From Planctomycetota bacterium (lineage in GTDB: Bacteria; Planctomycetota; Planctomycetia; Gemmatales; Gemmataceae), in assembly GCA_016191165.1 (NCBI GenBank), contig JACPPF010000101.1:24042-88041 (forward strand): a stretch of DNA of 64,000 nucleotides, written 5' to 3'. The position numbers were made by a program, and so were the translations under genes. Shown piece after piece: positions 52,093 to 61,833 of the stretch. The notes under the pieces were generated by a model, which searched no databases, was not told where the DNA came from, and saw only the letters and a program-made list of their open reading frames with translations. Position 1 is the stretch's first letter, and each line of letters starts with the position of its first letter.

Positions 52093-53427
52093 ATGCGCAT
52101 CCTCCCTTCCCTCCTGGTCCTGGTTCTCGCCGCCCCGATCCTCGCCGACGAGCCGAAGGTCCATCGTGGCATTCCCTACGCCGAGCCGAAGAATGAGCGG
52201 CAGATGCTCGATGTTTACGCCGCTCCCAACGCCAAGGATCAGCCCGTGGTCTTGTGGATTCATGGCGGCGGCTGGCGAGCCGGTGACAGGTCGAGCGTCC
52301 AGAAGAAGCCCCAGGCGTTCGTGGACAAGGGCTACGTTTTCGTCGCCACGAACCATCGCTTTTTTCCGACCGTGACCGTGAAGGAGATGACCGGCGACAT
52401 CGCCAAGGCGATCCGGTGGGTCCACGAACATGCGAAGGAGCATGGCGGCGATCCCAAGTCGATCTTCGTGATGGGCCATTCATCCGGCGCACATCTGGCG
52501 GCGCTGGTTTGCACGGACGACCGCTATCTCAAAGCCGAGGGCCTGCCCCTGTCGATCATCAAGGGCTGCGTGCCGGTCGATGTCTCCGTCTACGACATCC
52601 CGAAACGGCTCAAGGACGGCGGTGCGGTTGCGACTGCCACGTTCTCCAAGACGTTTGGCGAGAAAGATGACTCGCAAAAGGACTACTCGCCCGTGGCGCA
52701 TGTCGCCAAAGGCAAGAACATCCCTCCCTTCCTGATCCTCCATGTTGCTGACCGGCCAGAAACCAAAGTGCAATCGAACTGGTTTGCCGACAGGTTGAAG
52801 AATGCCGGGATTTCAGCGAAGGTCGTTGCCGCCGAAGGGACAAACCACGGGACGATCAACGCCAACCTCGGAAAATCAGACGACAGGCCGACCCAGGAGA
52901 TGTGGGAGTTCCTGGGGACGGCGTTGAAGAAGGAACAGGCAGGCCCGGTCGTCAACGGCCTGCAACTGACTCTGAGCGCCGACAAGATGGAGACGGTGAT
53001 TTCCAAAGACGGCAAGACCGAGAAGGCCGTGGCGCTCAAGTTGACGTTCACCAACGTCAGCGACAAGGCGATCAAGTTCAACGCATACGACTTCAGTTGG
53101 AGCCGCATCAAAGGTGATGTCAAGGCAACGCCAGCCGACGCCGTGAGAATGCAACGACTCGCTGCTGATCGGAAATTAGCGCCTCCGGTGGCCGGTGACT
53201 TTTTCGAGATAAAGCCGGGCCAATCCTGGTCGCCGGGCAGCAGGCTTGCGTTTCCGGGTTCTTTCCCCGAAAACGTGGGGGCGAAGGTGGTGTACGAGGT
53301 CGTCAGGCCCGGCGAATTTCGGGTGCGGTTCAGGTACTCATCTGCCAAGATCGACAGTCCGCTTGCCGATGACATCTGGACCGGCGAGGTAGTCAGCAAT
53401 GAGGTAGTCATCACCGTCAAGAAGTGA
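52093..53427 (+). CDS. Secreted alpha/beta hydrolase (esterase/BD-FAE-like)
   Basis: 444 residues with a signal peptide (residues 1-18, ILPSLLVLVLAAPILA). The hydrolase part has HGGGW (oxyanion), the nucleophile elbow GHSSGAH, an Asp and a His in EGTNHGT, as in acetyl-xylan or feruloyl esterases. The C-terminal 130 residues form an extra beta domain. GGAG precedes the ATG at 52093; the frame could start with TTG at 52081. Confidence 0.9.
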   Translation: MRILPSLLVLVLAAPILADEPKVHRGIPYAEPKNERQMLDVYAAPNAKDQPVVLWIHGGGWRAGDRSSVQKKPQAFVDKGYVFVATNHRFFPTVTVKEMTGDIAKAIRWVHEHAKEHGGDPKSIFVMGHSSGAHLAALVCTDDRYLKAEGLPLSIIKGCVPVDVSVYDIPKRLKDGGAVATATFSKTFGEKDDSQKDYSPVAHVAKGKNIPPFLILHVADRPETKVQSNWFADRLKNAGISAKVVAAEGTNHGTINANLGKSDDRPTQEMWEFLGTALKKEQAGPVVNGLQLTLSADKMETVISKDGKTEKAVALKLTFTNVSDKAIKFNAYDFSWSRIKGDVKATPADAVRMQRLAADRKLAPPVAGDFFEIKPGQSWSPGSRLAFPGSFPENVGAKVVYEVVRPGEFRVRFRYSSAKIDSPLADDIWTGEVVSNEVVITVKK

Positions 53428-53452
53428 AAGCCATGTCCAGGAAGGCAATCAA

Positions 53453-53950
53453 ATGACCGAGCAAGCCGAACGCATCCGAGCCGCCGTGGAAAGGAACCCT
53501 CGGAAAATGACCCTGCAACTGGCCCGTGACCTCGGCGTGCCGGAGGTTGAGGTCATCCGAGCATTTCCATCTGATCGAGTCATGGAACTCGATATTGCTC
53601 GGTGGGAGGAGTTGCTTCAGAGCTTCGACTCCTTTGGCTCGGTGCGGGTGCTTGTGTCCAACGGGGCAACGACAATTGAAGTGGACGGGCAGTTCGGCGG
53701 TTTCAGCACGGCGGGCGAGTTCTTCAACGTGCAAACCGAAACCCTAGACATGCACATTCGCTGGGAGCAGTTGGGCGCTGCGTTCGCCGTGGAGAAGCCG
53801 GGCCACATGGACGGCATGGCAACTCGCAGCTTCCAGTTTTTCGACCAGACGGGTGCTGCCGCCTTCAAGGTCTTCCTCAACTTCGGAGGCCCAATTGCGC
53901 CTGAGCGAGAGGCGCTGTTTATCGAGTTGCGGAGCAGGTACAAGCGATAA
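53453..53950 (+). CDS. HutX/ChuX-like haem-utilisation protein
   Basis: 165 residues. AVERNPRKMTLQLARDLGVP, EVIRAFP, and MELDIARWEELLQSF followed by MHIRWEQLGAAFAVEKPGHM match the HutX/ChuX/HugX fold, which binds or moves haem and may relate to iron homeostasis. Co-directional with the secreted genes on both sides, 26 bases after the esterase. Confidence 0.85.
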   Translation: MTEQAERIRAAVERNPRKMTLQLARDLGVPEVEVIRAFPSDRVMELDIARWEELLQSFDSFGSVRVLVSNGATTIEVDGQFGGFSTAGEFFNVQTETLDMHIRWEQLGAAFAVEKPGHMDGMATRSFQFFDQTGAAAFKVFLNFGGPIAPEREALFIELRSRYKR

Positions 53951-53962
53951 GTGGAGAATCAA

Positions 53963-55018
53963 ATGTCGAATGTCTGGAAGTCCATGATCTTCTTCACCCT
54001 CCTGAGCGTGATTTGCCCTGCTACAGCATCAGGCCAAGAGAAGCCCGTTGTTGGCGTGATCCCGAAGGCGCAGAAGCCGCTCAAGCTGGACGGCAAGCTG
54101 ACCGATTGGGACGGGGCCTTTGTCACGCCGGTCCACGTCGGCCATCCCGATTTCACCAATCGTGGCGGGCAGTTTCTTTATCTCTGGGACGAGAAGAGCC
54201 TGTACATCGGCCTGAAATGCCTCGATCAGAAACCGGCCCATGTCGGCAAGGACTCCGAACTCTACAACGGCGATGCAGTGGAGTTCTACCTCGACACCCG
54301 GCGTGGCGACAAGCTGGGCGATGCGCCGTTCGGACCCGGCACACTGCATATGTTTTACACGGCATTCACCAACACCGACCTGAAGCCCCGACTTCAGGTC
54401 CGACCCTTACCGGCGTTCAAGGATTTCAAGCTGCAAGGGGCCGAGGTCGTTGCCGCCAAGACTGCTTGGGGCTACACCGCCGAGTTCAAGCTGCCGTGGG
54501 CAAACTTTCCAGATTTCGCCCCGAAGATCGGCGAGATCATCGGGATCGACTGCGAGCTTTGCAGCAGCGACGGCGGGCCACGAGTTGATCGCACCTTCGT
54601 CTATTCCGGTCCCGCCGCCGTTGGGAGTCCTTCGGCGTTCGGGCGGGTTCAACTCGTTGACAAGATCGAGGCCAGTTCCTTGAAGCCGTATGGACGAGTC
54701 TTGCTGCCATTGAGCTTGGCGAAATCGGCCAACTACGCATGGTTGTACGGCACGGTTTGCGTGTCACCGACCATTGAGGCATCGGTCGCCAAGCTCGAAG
54801 GCAAACTCCTCGACGCTGGCGGCAAAGTGCGCAAGTCCTCGACTGGCAACAGGAAGACGCAGGACGGCGGGTTCACGCTTTGGACTGCCAGTTGGGAGAT
54901 GTTCGATGTGCCGCCTGGGGTCTACACGCTCGAACTCACGGCGACGGACAAGGCCGGTGGAGTGATTACGTCGAGATCGGAGAAGGTGATCCACGGGAAT
55001 CCGGCGCTGACGAAGTGA
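53963..55018 (+). CDS. Secreted CBM9-like protein
   Basis: 351 residues with a signal peptide (about 1-24). The middle (KLDGKLTDWDGAFVTPVHVG, FLYLWDEKSLYIGLKCLD, GDAVEFYLDTRRGD) is the carbohydrate-binding family 9-like fold often found in secreted planctomycete proteins. The last 100 residues form a beta domain. Likely cell-surface or periplasmic carbohydrate binding. Start is ATG at 53963 with GGAG upstream. Confidence 0.85.
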   Translation: MSNVWKSMIFFTLLSVICPATASGQEKPVVGVIPKAQKPLKLDGKLTDWDGAFVTPVHVGHPDFTNRGGQFLYLWDEKSLYIGLKCLDQKPAHVGKDSELYNGDAVEFYLDTRRGDKLGDAPFGPGTLHMFYTAFTNTDLKPRLQVRPLPAFKDFKLQGAEVVAAKTAWGYTAEFKLPWANFPDFAPKIGEIIGIDCELCSSDGGPRVDRTFVYSGPAAVGSPSAFGRVQLVDKIEASSLKPYGRVLLPLSLAKSANYAWLYGTVCVSPTIEASVAKLEGKLLDAGGKVRKSSTGNRKTQDGGFTLWTASWEMFDVPPGVYTLELTATDKAGGVITSRSEKVIHGNPALTK

Positions 55019-55071
55019 ACGGGCTACGTCAGATCACCCCCGGAGCCAGAGGCTTCTACCCGGAACAACCC

Positions 55072-56091
55072 ATGAGTGACGCCATCAACCCAGAGGGAGC
55101 CTCCCGTCCCGACCGTGACCGCCGACTTCGCCAAGCTGACCGTTTGGGCCGCATCCTCAACGTGCTGCGCTTGATTCAGGGCCGGGGAAAGTGGAACGCC
55201 AAATCCATCGCCAACGAACTCGAAGTCACCGAGCGGACGGTCTACCGTGACCTGCAAGCCCTGGAGTTCGCAGGTGTCCCGTGGTTTTATGACGCCGAGG
55301 AACAAAGCTATCGAGTTCGAGCCGACTACCGCTTCCCGGTTCCGAACCTGACCGAAGACGAAGTTATCGGTCAAGCCGTGGCAACGGCCATCACCAAGGC
55401 GGCTGGCTTGGATGTGGCCGGGACCGCCGCTCCGACGACGCAGAAGATTGCGGCGGCATCCGATGATGACACGAAGCAGCTTCTTGCGGACACCGAACAG
55501 GTCGTTTGCGTTCTGGGGCTTCAACTGGCTGACCACAGCAGGCATCAGGAGACGATTCAGAAGGTGCAGCAAGCGCTGATTCAAAAGCAACGAGTCGGCG
55601 GCACTTACACTAGCCCATACGAGCCGAAGCCCGTCGAACTCCACCTGAACCCCCTTCGCCTTTGCCTCATCAAGAACGCATGGTATCTGATCGCACAGCC
55701 TGTCGATGACGACAAACCGAGAACGTACCGGGTCGCCCGTTTCGACCGCCTCGACGTGTTGAACGAGGCGGCGGTGGTCCCTGCCAACTTCGACTTGAAG
55801 GCGTACTTTGGCAATGCCTGGGCCGTCTTTCGTGGGGCCGAGTCCTTCGATGTGCGAATCAGGTTCGTGCCTGACGCCGCCAGGATCGTCACGGAAACGC
55901 AATGGCACGCCACGCAGAAGGCCACGCCTGCGCCCAATGGAAGCGTCGTCCTATCGTTCCAGATCGACGGCCTGGAAGAGATTTGCAACTGGTTGTTGGG
56001 CTGGTCAGGTCGAGCGGAAGTTCTGGAACCGAAGGAGCTTCGGAAGATGGTAGCGGACAAACTTCGGTCAGGGCTGGCGCTAAATCAGTGA
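55072..56091 (+). CDS. WYL-domain transcriptional regulator
   Basis: 339 residues. The N-terminal winged helix (GRILNVLRLIQGRGKWNAKS, LEVTERTVYRDLQALEFAGV) is followed by a WYL domain (PVELHLNPLRLCLIKNAWYL, TYRVARFDRLDVLNE) and a C-terminal extension. WYL regulators often sense a ligand and control defence or metabolic genes. The longer frame from 54880 overlaps the CBM9 gene; I use 55072. No target site was identified. Confidence 0.92.
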   Translation: MSDAINPEGASRPDRDRRLRQADRLGRILNVLRLIQGRGKWNAKSIANELEVTERTVYRDLQALEFAGVPWFYDAEEQSYRVRADYRFPVPNLTEDEVIGQAVATAITKAAGLDVAGTAAPTTQKIAAASDDDTKQLLADTEQVVCVLGLQLADHSRHQETIQKVQQALIQKQRVGGTYTSPYEPKPVELHLNPLRLCLIKNAWYLIAQPVDDDKPRTYRVARFDRLDVLNEAAVVPANFDLKAYFGNAWAVFRGAESFDVRIRFVPDAARIVTETQWHATQKATPAPNGSVVLSFQIDGLEEICNWLLGWSGRAEVLEPKELRKMVADKLRSGLALNQ

Positions 56092-56304
56092 CGCCGCTTT
56101 TAGCACTGACCCATCCGAGTCAGTGGGGGCCGTTATACTTCTCTCGTGGACCCCAGAGAGAGGTACGCCCGGCTATCGGGCAGCGAGTCAGCACAGCCTG
56201 GCGCAAGCCGAAAAAAGGCCCGTGCTGGCGTTGAGCATCGAAAACCCCAATGCTCTCTGGGGCCACATTTCTTGATTTCAGAATGCCCCAGGGCCGAGCA
56301 TAAC
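56092..56304. other. Intergenic stretch before small gene and agmatine deiminase-like gene
   Basis: 213 bases. Minor hairpins are possible (CCCCA...TGGGG near 56252-56271), but no tRNA, CRISPR or clear promoter is seen. An in-frame extension of the next gene back to a GTG at 56146 is possible but its protein looks unnatural. Confidence 0.4.
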
Positions 56305-56640
56305 GTGAAGAAGGTGAAGTTCACGCTCCGGGGCAGGATCATACACACGGCCCATCGGACCTTTGAGATCGTGGTTCCCGACGAGGAGAATGTGCAGCTT
56401 TACGACACAAACACCGTCAGCGAGCTTGCTGATGACGCCAAGGCGGTGTGGCAGATTACTGAATACGGCGACGTAATTGAGGACGAGCATACCATCGACA
56501 GCGTGACCGATGCAGAGGAGAGTTCACCGGCGACCTTGGACACCAGTGACCCTCGGATAGCCCGCATCTGCTCACTCTTTGGAATTGACCCAACTCGCCA
56601 TGATCCCGGATTGGGAGACGAACCACCTGTTTCTATCTGA
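56305..56640 (+). CDS. Small acidic hypothetical protein
   Basis: 111 residues from GTG (VKKVKFTLRGRIIHTAHRTF), with an acidic middle (VPDEENVQLYDTNTVSELAD) and a Ser/Glu-rich tail. No family recognised. It overlaps the agmatine deiminase-like gene by 41 bases in another frame, so its 3' end is uncertain. Confidence 0.5.
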   Translation: MKKVKFTLRGRIIHTAHRTFEIVVPDEENVQLYDTNTVSELADDAKAVWQITEYGDVIEDEHTIDSVTDAEESSPATLDTSDPRIARICSLFGIDPTRHDPGLGDEPPVSI

Positions 56641-57439
56641 TCGCCTGGAGGATACTTTTCCGGCCCTGGTCGCCAGCTTGCGCTCCGTGTTGACAGGCGT
56701 GACCATCGACACCATCGCCGACACGTCCGACATCTGGTGTCGTGACTATATGCCGATCCAACTTGATGAGGGTCGGTTCTGCCAATTCGTGTACGACCCC
56801 GATTATCTTCGAGAACACCAGCATCTCATCACGCCGCCCGACAAATGCCAGTTGTCCTTTATGGTTGACTGCGGCCAGGAGCCGCTTGTCCTCGACGGCG
56901 GCAATGTCGTGGCGTCACGAACCAGGGTCATCCTCACCGACAAGATTTACAAGGAGAATTCTTCCATCGAGCGCCCCAGGCTGCGGTCGGGGTTGGAGGA
57001 CATTTTCCAGGCCGAGTGCATCCTCATCCCGAAGGAGCCATACGACATGGTTGGCCACTCCGATGGTGTGGTCCGGTTCGTCGCCGAGGATCGTGTTCTC
57101 ATCAATGACTATTCCGCCGTCGATCCGGGTTACGGGACGAGGCTGCGGAATGTGCTTGAGGAGAAGGGTCTGGAGGTCGAGACACTGCCGATGTTTCAAG
57201 AGAAGGCCCGTCGTCAACCCGGCGATCTCCACTCGGCTGTGGGCCTTTACATCAACTATCTCCGGGTTGGTGATGTCGTGGTGCTACCGGCATACGACAT
57301 GCCCGAAGACGAGGCCGCTCTGAAAAGAGTCCGGGATGTCATGCCCGATGCCAGGGTGCTACAGCTTCCGTGCCGTGACTTGGCCGAGAAGGGCGGCGTC
57401 CTGAACTGCGTGTCGTGGACGATAAAGGCGAGGCGATGA
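56600..57439 (+). CDS. Agmatine deiminase/peptidyl-arginine deiminase-like enzyme
   Basis: 279 residues of the PPAD/AgDI (Porph_ad) family. Catalytic features: WCRDYMPIQ, the histidine in DMVGHSDGVVRF, the DGGNVV segment and the terminal cysteine in GGVLNCVSW. Family members deiminate guanidino groups of agmatine or arginine residues. The enzyme is shorter than AguA (about 370), so the substrate is open. The ATG at 56600 is preferred over the longer frame at 56579. Confidence 0.85.
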   Translation: MIPDWETNHLFLSDRLEDTFPALVASLRSVLTGVTIDTIADTSDIWCRDYMPIQLDEGRFCQFVYDPDYLREHQHLITPPDKCQLSFMVDCGQEPLVLDGGNVVASRTRVILTDKIYKENSSIERPRLRSGLEDIFQAECILIPKEPYDMVGHSDGVVRFVAEDRVLINDYSAVDPGYGTRLRNVLEEKGLEVETLPMFQEKARRQPGDLHSAVGLYINYLRVGDVVVLPAYDMPEDEAALKRVRDVMPDARVLQLPCRDLAEKGGVLNCVSWTIKARR

Positions 57440-57459
57440 TCGAGGAATAGAACAACATC

Positions 57460-58698
57460 ATGAAAGTCTGCATTCACCGAGGTACGAAAGAAATTGGCGG
57501 CACTTGCGTCGAGATCGAGGCCCAGGGCAAGAGCCTCGTCCTCGACGTGGGCCTGCCGCTCGACGCATCCAATCCAGATGAAATTCCACTGCATCCGGTC
57601 AAGGGGTTCGCTGCGCCCGATGAGTCATTGCTGGGCGTGGTCATCTCCCACCCCCACCAGGACCACTACGGCCTCGCCCACCGGCTCCCGGAAGAAACGC
57701 CGTTCTTGATCGGCAAAGCCGCCGAAGCGATTCTTGACGCCGCCGCCTTGTTCTCCCCGTCTGGCCTCAAGCTGAAAAACGTGAAGCATCTTACGGATCG
57801 CACGCCCATTGTCCTGGGGCCGTTCACGATCACGCCGTTCCTGGTCGATCACTCCGCTTATGACAGCTACGCCGTCTTGGTCGAAGCCGATGGCAAGCGC
57901 CTGTTCTACACCGGCGACTTCCGGGCGCATGGAAGGAAAGCCAGCCTGACGGACAGGCTGATCGAAAACCCGCCGAAGAAAGTGGACATCCTGCTGATGG
58001 AAGGAACCTGCGTCGGGCGAGAGGACAAGACTTACACCACCGAGGACGAACTCGTTCCTCAGTTTGCCGACATCTTTCGGGCAACGCCAGGGATGCCCCT
58101 GGTGTGGTGTTCGGGCCAGAACATCGACCGGATCGTGACGATTTTCAAGGCGTGCCTCGCCTCGAAGCGGCAGTTCATCGTTGATATGTACACCGCCGAG
58201 ATTCTGCGAGCGACCGACAATCCACGGCTGCCGCAGGCCGAATGGAGCGGCGTTCGAGTCTTTTTGCCCGACACTCAGAGATGGCGGATCAAGAGGGAGA
58301 AGGCGTTCGACATTTCCGATAGCTACAAGCCGCATCGCATCCACTGGAATCAACTTGCCGGAGCAGCCACGAAGTCCGTCATGTTGTTTCGGCCAAGCAT
58401 GGTTCGTGACCTGGATGGAGCCGAATGCTTGCAGAACGCCAGTGTGGTCTGCTCCGTCTGGGACGGATACCTCGAAGGCGAGAAGAATCAGTGGTTCGTA
58501 AAATGGATGGCAGAACGTGGCCTATCGGTTCGCCCGTGCCACACTTCGGGCCATGCGTCTGTGCCAGACCTGCGACGGATGCGTGATGCGTTCCCGGATG
58601 CCGTCGCCGTGCCGGTACATTTGCAGGATCGGCAGCGGTTCTCGGCGCTGTTCAGGAATGTCCGGTTGCGTGACGATGGGGAGTGGTGGGAGGCATAG
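57460..58698 (+). CDS. MBL-fold hydrolase with RNase J-like beta-CASP features
   Basis: 412 residues. The N-terminal MBL domain has the HxHxDH motif HPHQDHYGLAH and VDHSAYDSY, FYTGDFRAHG. The region from about 230 is beta-CASP-like (VWCSGQNIDRIVTIFKACLA, IVDMYTAEIL), and RPCHTSGHAS near the C-terminus gives a further metal ligand. RNase J and related enzymes cut RNA. It is 20 bases after the agmatine deiminase-like gene. Confidence 0.85.
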   Translation: MKVCIHRGTKEIGGTCVEIEAQGKSLVLDVGLPLDASNPDEIPLHPVKGFAAPDESLLGVVISHPHQDHYGLAHRLPEETPFLIGKAAEAILDAAALFSPSGLKLKNVKHLTDRTPIVLGPFTITPFLVDHSAYDSYAVLVEADGKRLFYTGDFRAHGRKASLTDRLIENPPKKVDILLMEGTCVGREDKTYTTEDELVPQFADIFRATPGMPLVWCSGQNIDRIVTIFKACLASKRQFIVDMYTAEILRATDNPRLPQAEWSGVRVFLPDTQRWRIKREKAFDISDSYKPHRIHWNQLAGAATKSVMLFRPSMVRDLDGAECLQNASVVCSVWDGYLEGEKNQWFVKWMAERGLSVRPCHTSGHASVPDLRRMRDAFPDAVAVPVHLQDRQRFSALFRNVRLRDDGEWWEA

Positions 58699-58717
58699 GC
58701 TTGGTGGAGATCGAGTG

Positions 58718-59884
58718 ATGGCAATCCGCATCGACGGTTACTCTGAACGTGGGATGGTAAATGCCGTCTGTGAGGACATCATTCGTGCCGATGACGTGCT
58801 TCAGCTACAGACATTTCTTTCGTGGTGTAGATTTCCGTTTCAGCAACAAGGTGTCCCTGACTTCAGCGGCATTACAGCAGCCCGTTTCCTCGTAGAACAG
58901 GGCTTTTCGGATTTTGGTGATCTTGACCTGCTGATTCTTCTCGATCATGTTGACCGCAAACAAGCGATCCTGATCGAAGCCAAGGTTGCGACAGATAACC
59001 CCAAATGTGTTGACGATCAGTGGGCTGACTTCTCGTCATTTCTCCGAGGCGACCGCAAACACACGTCTAGCCTGTTCGTTCAAATTTACCGTAAGCTGAG
59101 GCTGATTGAGCGTGTCGCCAACTTGAACCGACCATTCGAGCCACACCCCATCTGGGGAGATCAAAGCCTTGGTGCGAATCGGGTTGTCCTCAAAGCGGCT
59201 AAGTTACTTGCCGAGTATCGTGCGAATCCCTGGTACGTCGCCCTTGTTCCAGACGAAAGCAGTGAAGTCGCACGATTCTTTTCGACATCACTGCGAGCCT
59301 TCAATCACGACACACAACAACTCCCAAGTTGGGATGTTTCTCGAATGGGGTATCTGACGTGGCCCGATCTCGACTCTCACATTAGAGGCGAGCCGGATCA
59401 GACCAAATGGAAGCGGAGCCTTTCTGCCTTCGATTGGAATGAGCATCAGATTTACCAACAGCGGTGTCGTGAGTCCGAATCAATAGCGGCTGGGACGGTT
59501 GCAGCTTGGAATGGGCAACGAATCGTTATTGTTGTACCAGCGACACGAATGCCCAGGGCGATTTCGGCTTTGCCCGACATCGACATGGAATACTTTCCCA
59601 AGTCCTTCCTGGTGCGGGCTGAGGAATTGAAACCGTTGGATGACCCTAGAATTGAACTCGGTGTCCATCAGCCCAAACGAGGGCTGACCTACTATTGGCA
59701 TCCTCCAAAGACAGAAGAATGTCAGCCTTCCGACCGAGCGCCTGTGCCAGCACCGCCGCAGCTTGTGAATGTAAGGCAGGCCGGGTGGGAAATGACGAGA
59801 GTTATCCAGGTGAACGCAACCGGGATGGAGGAAGGTGACGAGTTTCATGTCTTTCCTCATCATCTCCAGAGGCGAGCCGTTTAG
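58718..59884 (+). CDS. Hypothetical with PD-(D/E)xK-like nuclease segment
   Basis: 388 residues. DLDLLILLDHVDRKQAILIE followed by AKV gives the Asp...Glu-x-Lys order of PD-(D/E)xK nucleases, after a helical N-terminus (GYSERGMVNAVCEDIIRADD). The C-terminal half is unrecognised. Start is ATG at 58718; an upstream frame to 58517 lies within the previous gene. Its neighbours at 59914 and 60878 also look like nucleic-acid-handling proteins. Confidence 0.65.
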   Translation: MAIRIDGYSERGMVNAVCEDIIRADDVLQLQTFLSWCRFPFQQQGVPDFSGITAARFLVEQGFSDFGDLDLLILLDHVDRKQAILIEAKVATDNPKCVDDQWADFSSFLRGDRKHTSSLFVQIYRKLRLIERVANLNRPFEPHPIWGDQSLGANRVVLKAAKLLAEYRANPWYVALVPDESSEVARFFSTSLRAFNHDTQQLPSWDVSRMGYLTWPDLDSHIRGEPDQTKWKRSLSAFDWNEHQIYQQRCRESESIAAGTVAAWNGQRIVIVVPATRMPRAISALPDIDMEYFPKSFLVRAEELKPLDDPRIELGVHQPKRGLTYYWHPPKTEECQPSDRAPVPAPPQLVNVRQAGWEMTRVIQVNATGMEEGDEFHVFPHHLQRRAV

Positions 59885-59913
59885 GTGAACTACGGCTGTC
59901 CCGGAGTCGTGAA

Positions 59914-60834
59914 ATGACACAGGCTACATTGCCCGTCCAACTCTGGCGTATAAACCTGAAACCCGACAGCCAACAAGGGGTCGATGCGGCGACGTTCTGT
60001 ATCGACCGGAGCATAGTCGGGATCGGCTGGGCGCTCGACCCTGCGCCAACCACGAAGGAAGACTACTGGACACGGGGACGGGCGCTTTACAAGAAAGGCC
60101 GAAGCTGGTCGGCGGCGGCGAACGCCATCCTTCACCGCATGAGGGTCGGCGACCTAATCTGGACTCGCAATCGCCAGGGCGTTTACTACCTGGGCAAAAT
60201 CGCTGACGAGTGGCGGCATGAGGTCGGCCCCGATTATGTCGTCGCCGACATTGCCAACGTGCGACCCTGCACTTGGGCGAAGGTCGGGGCGATGGACAAC
60301 GTGCCGGGATCGGTCATCAACTCTTTCCGCCCGGCGTCTACGGTCCAACTGGTTTCGGACCCCAGCGCCGCCCTGTACTCGCAGCTTCTCTTCGGTGAGT
60401 TGACCGGGCAACCGTTCACTCCCCCACCCGGAAAGGTCGCTGCCGACATTCTTCAACTGCTGTCTGCCGAAGACCTCGAAGACGTTGCGGCGGTGTACCT
60501 GCAAGTCACCCGTCGTTGCATCATGTTTCCAAGCACCTGCAAGATCAGCACGATGGCGGTCGAGTGCCTATTCACGACGCTCGATGACGGCCAACGGCTC
60601 GGCCTTCAGGTCAAGAGCGGTTGGACCCCGATCAACCAGGACGACTACGCCTCGTTCGACGGGACCGCCTACCTGTTCGCAGCGTCGGGGAAGTACCTGG
60701 GCAGCCCCCACCCGAACTGCGTGTGCCTCGCACCGGAAACGATGCGTTCGTTTGTGTTGGAGAACAGCCGCCTGATGCCGGGCAAAATCCAGCGGTGGAT
60801 CAGGTACGCTGAATCAACTCATCGAGGAACCTGA
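59914..60834 (+). CDS. Hypothetical with EVE-like N-terminal domain
   Basis: 306 residues. The N-terminal half has LWRINLKPDSQQ, GIGWALDP and RMRVGDLIWTRNRQGVYYLG, a pattern typical of EVE/ASCH-related base-recognition folds found at the start of modification-dependent restriction enzymes. The C-terminal half (from about 165) is unrecognised. CGGAG precedes the ATG. Confidence 0.6.
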   Translation: MTQATLPVQLWRINLKPDSQQGVDAATFCIDRSIVGIGWALDPAPTTKEDYWTRGRALYKKGRSWSAAANAILHRMRVGDLIWTRNRQGVYYLGKIADEWRHEVGPDYVVADIANVRPCTWAKVGAMDNVPGSVINSFRPASTVQLVSDPSAALYSQLLFGELTGQPFTPPPGKVAADILQLLSAEDLEDVAAVYLQVTRRCIMFPSTCKISTMAVECLFTTLDDGQRLGLQVKSGWTPINQDDYASFDGTAYLFAASGKYLGSPHPNCVCLAPETMRSFVLENSRLMPGKIQRWIRYAESTHRGT

Positions 60835-60877
60835 TCGGTCGCAAACCAAAAAGCAGCGTTTCGGAGAAACCAGGGCA

Positions 60878-61825
60878 ATGAACGAAGCATACCGAGCCTT
60901 GTTAGATGCAAGAGTGCAGGGCGCTGTGGCCGTTGCGAAGGCGTACTCGTCACTTCACCACAAGTTGTTGAAGGGCGAGCTTCGAGAGATCGTGGTGCGA
61001 GACTTGCTACGCCCGTTCTTCCCCAGCGACATTGGATTGGGGACTGGCGAGATCGTCTCCGCAGTGGCGGGAGCCGATCACTCTTCGCAGCAGGACGTGA
61101 TTCTGTACAACCGGCGAATCTTACCCCCGCTGCTGGGCGACGAGCGAACGGGCCTGTTCCCAATCGAATCGGTGCTTGCCACGCTGGAAATCAAGTCGCA
61201 ACTTACTGTTGAGGAATTGAAGCAGGCACACTTGAACGCCAAGAGCGTTCATCGGCTCGAAACACAGTCTGGCGGCGACAAGGAGAAGGATGCAGCGGCG
61301 GCGCACATTCCTCGATTGACTTGTCTTTTGGCGTTTGACACCAACCTCGCCGCAGGCGGGAAGCATGAGATTGCCCGTTACGAGGAGATAAGAGACGGTA
61401 GATACTCGCAGCCGCCTGCCAACAAGGAGGATGGCCCAGGTCTACTGATTCCGAAGCATGACCCGCCCTACCTCATGGTCATTTGCGTGGTGGGCCGGGG
61501 CCTATGGTGGTATCACTATGAACGCAGAGAGTTCCTTGAGGTCACGATGACTCGCCCATTCGATGAAGTGGCGGCATTGGTTGCGATCCTGGGCAATAGC
61601 TATCGGACCTTGACCACGCTTCGGGGCGAGCCTCCGATTGGGCGGTATCTGTTTTCATTGGGCGAGCAAATCTTCGATTCGATTCCTTTCGAGATACTGC
61701 GGCCCGATCTGGCGGCGAAGGCAAATGCCTCGGCAGCAAAAATGCTTGAGGAGATTAGGAGCAAGCGCCGCTCGCAACCCTCGGCCAGTGATCCAAAGAG
61801 CGAATCGCCAAAGTCAGATGGCTAG
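60878..61825 (+). CDS. DUF6602-family nuclease-like protein
   Basis: 315 residues. SSQQDVILYNRRI and PIESVLATLEIKSQL give the D...E-x-K order of a PD-(D/E)xK nuclease and match DUF6602. The C-terminus is a Ser/Lys-rich tail. Function unknown. It converges on the kinase/TPR locus with an 8-base gap. Confidence 0.75.
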   Translation: MNEAYRALLDARVQGAVAVAKAYSSLHHKLLKGELREIVVRDLLRPFFPSDIGLGTGEIVSAVAGADHSSQQDVILYNRRILPPLLGDERTGLFPIESVLATLEIKSQLTVEELKQAHLNAKSVHRLETQSGGDKEKDAAAAHIPRLTCLLAFDTNLAAGGKHEIARYEEIRDGRYSQPPANKEDGPGLLIPKHDPPYLMVICVVGRGLWWYHYERREFLEVTMTRPFDEVAALVAILGNSYRTLTTLRGEPPIGRYLFSLGEQIFDSIPFEILRPDLAAKANASAAKMLEEIRSKRRSQPSASDPKSESPKSDG

Positions 61826-61833
61826 ACTGCGGC

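Noticed and set aside
56146..56304. N-terminal extension of the small acidic gene
   Set aside because: The extension is Arg/Ser-rich, lacks a ribosome site and reads like non-coding sequence.
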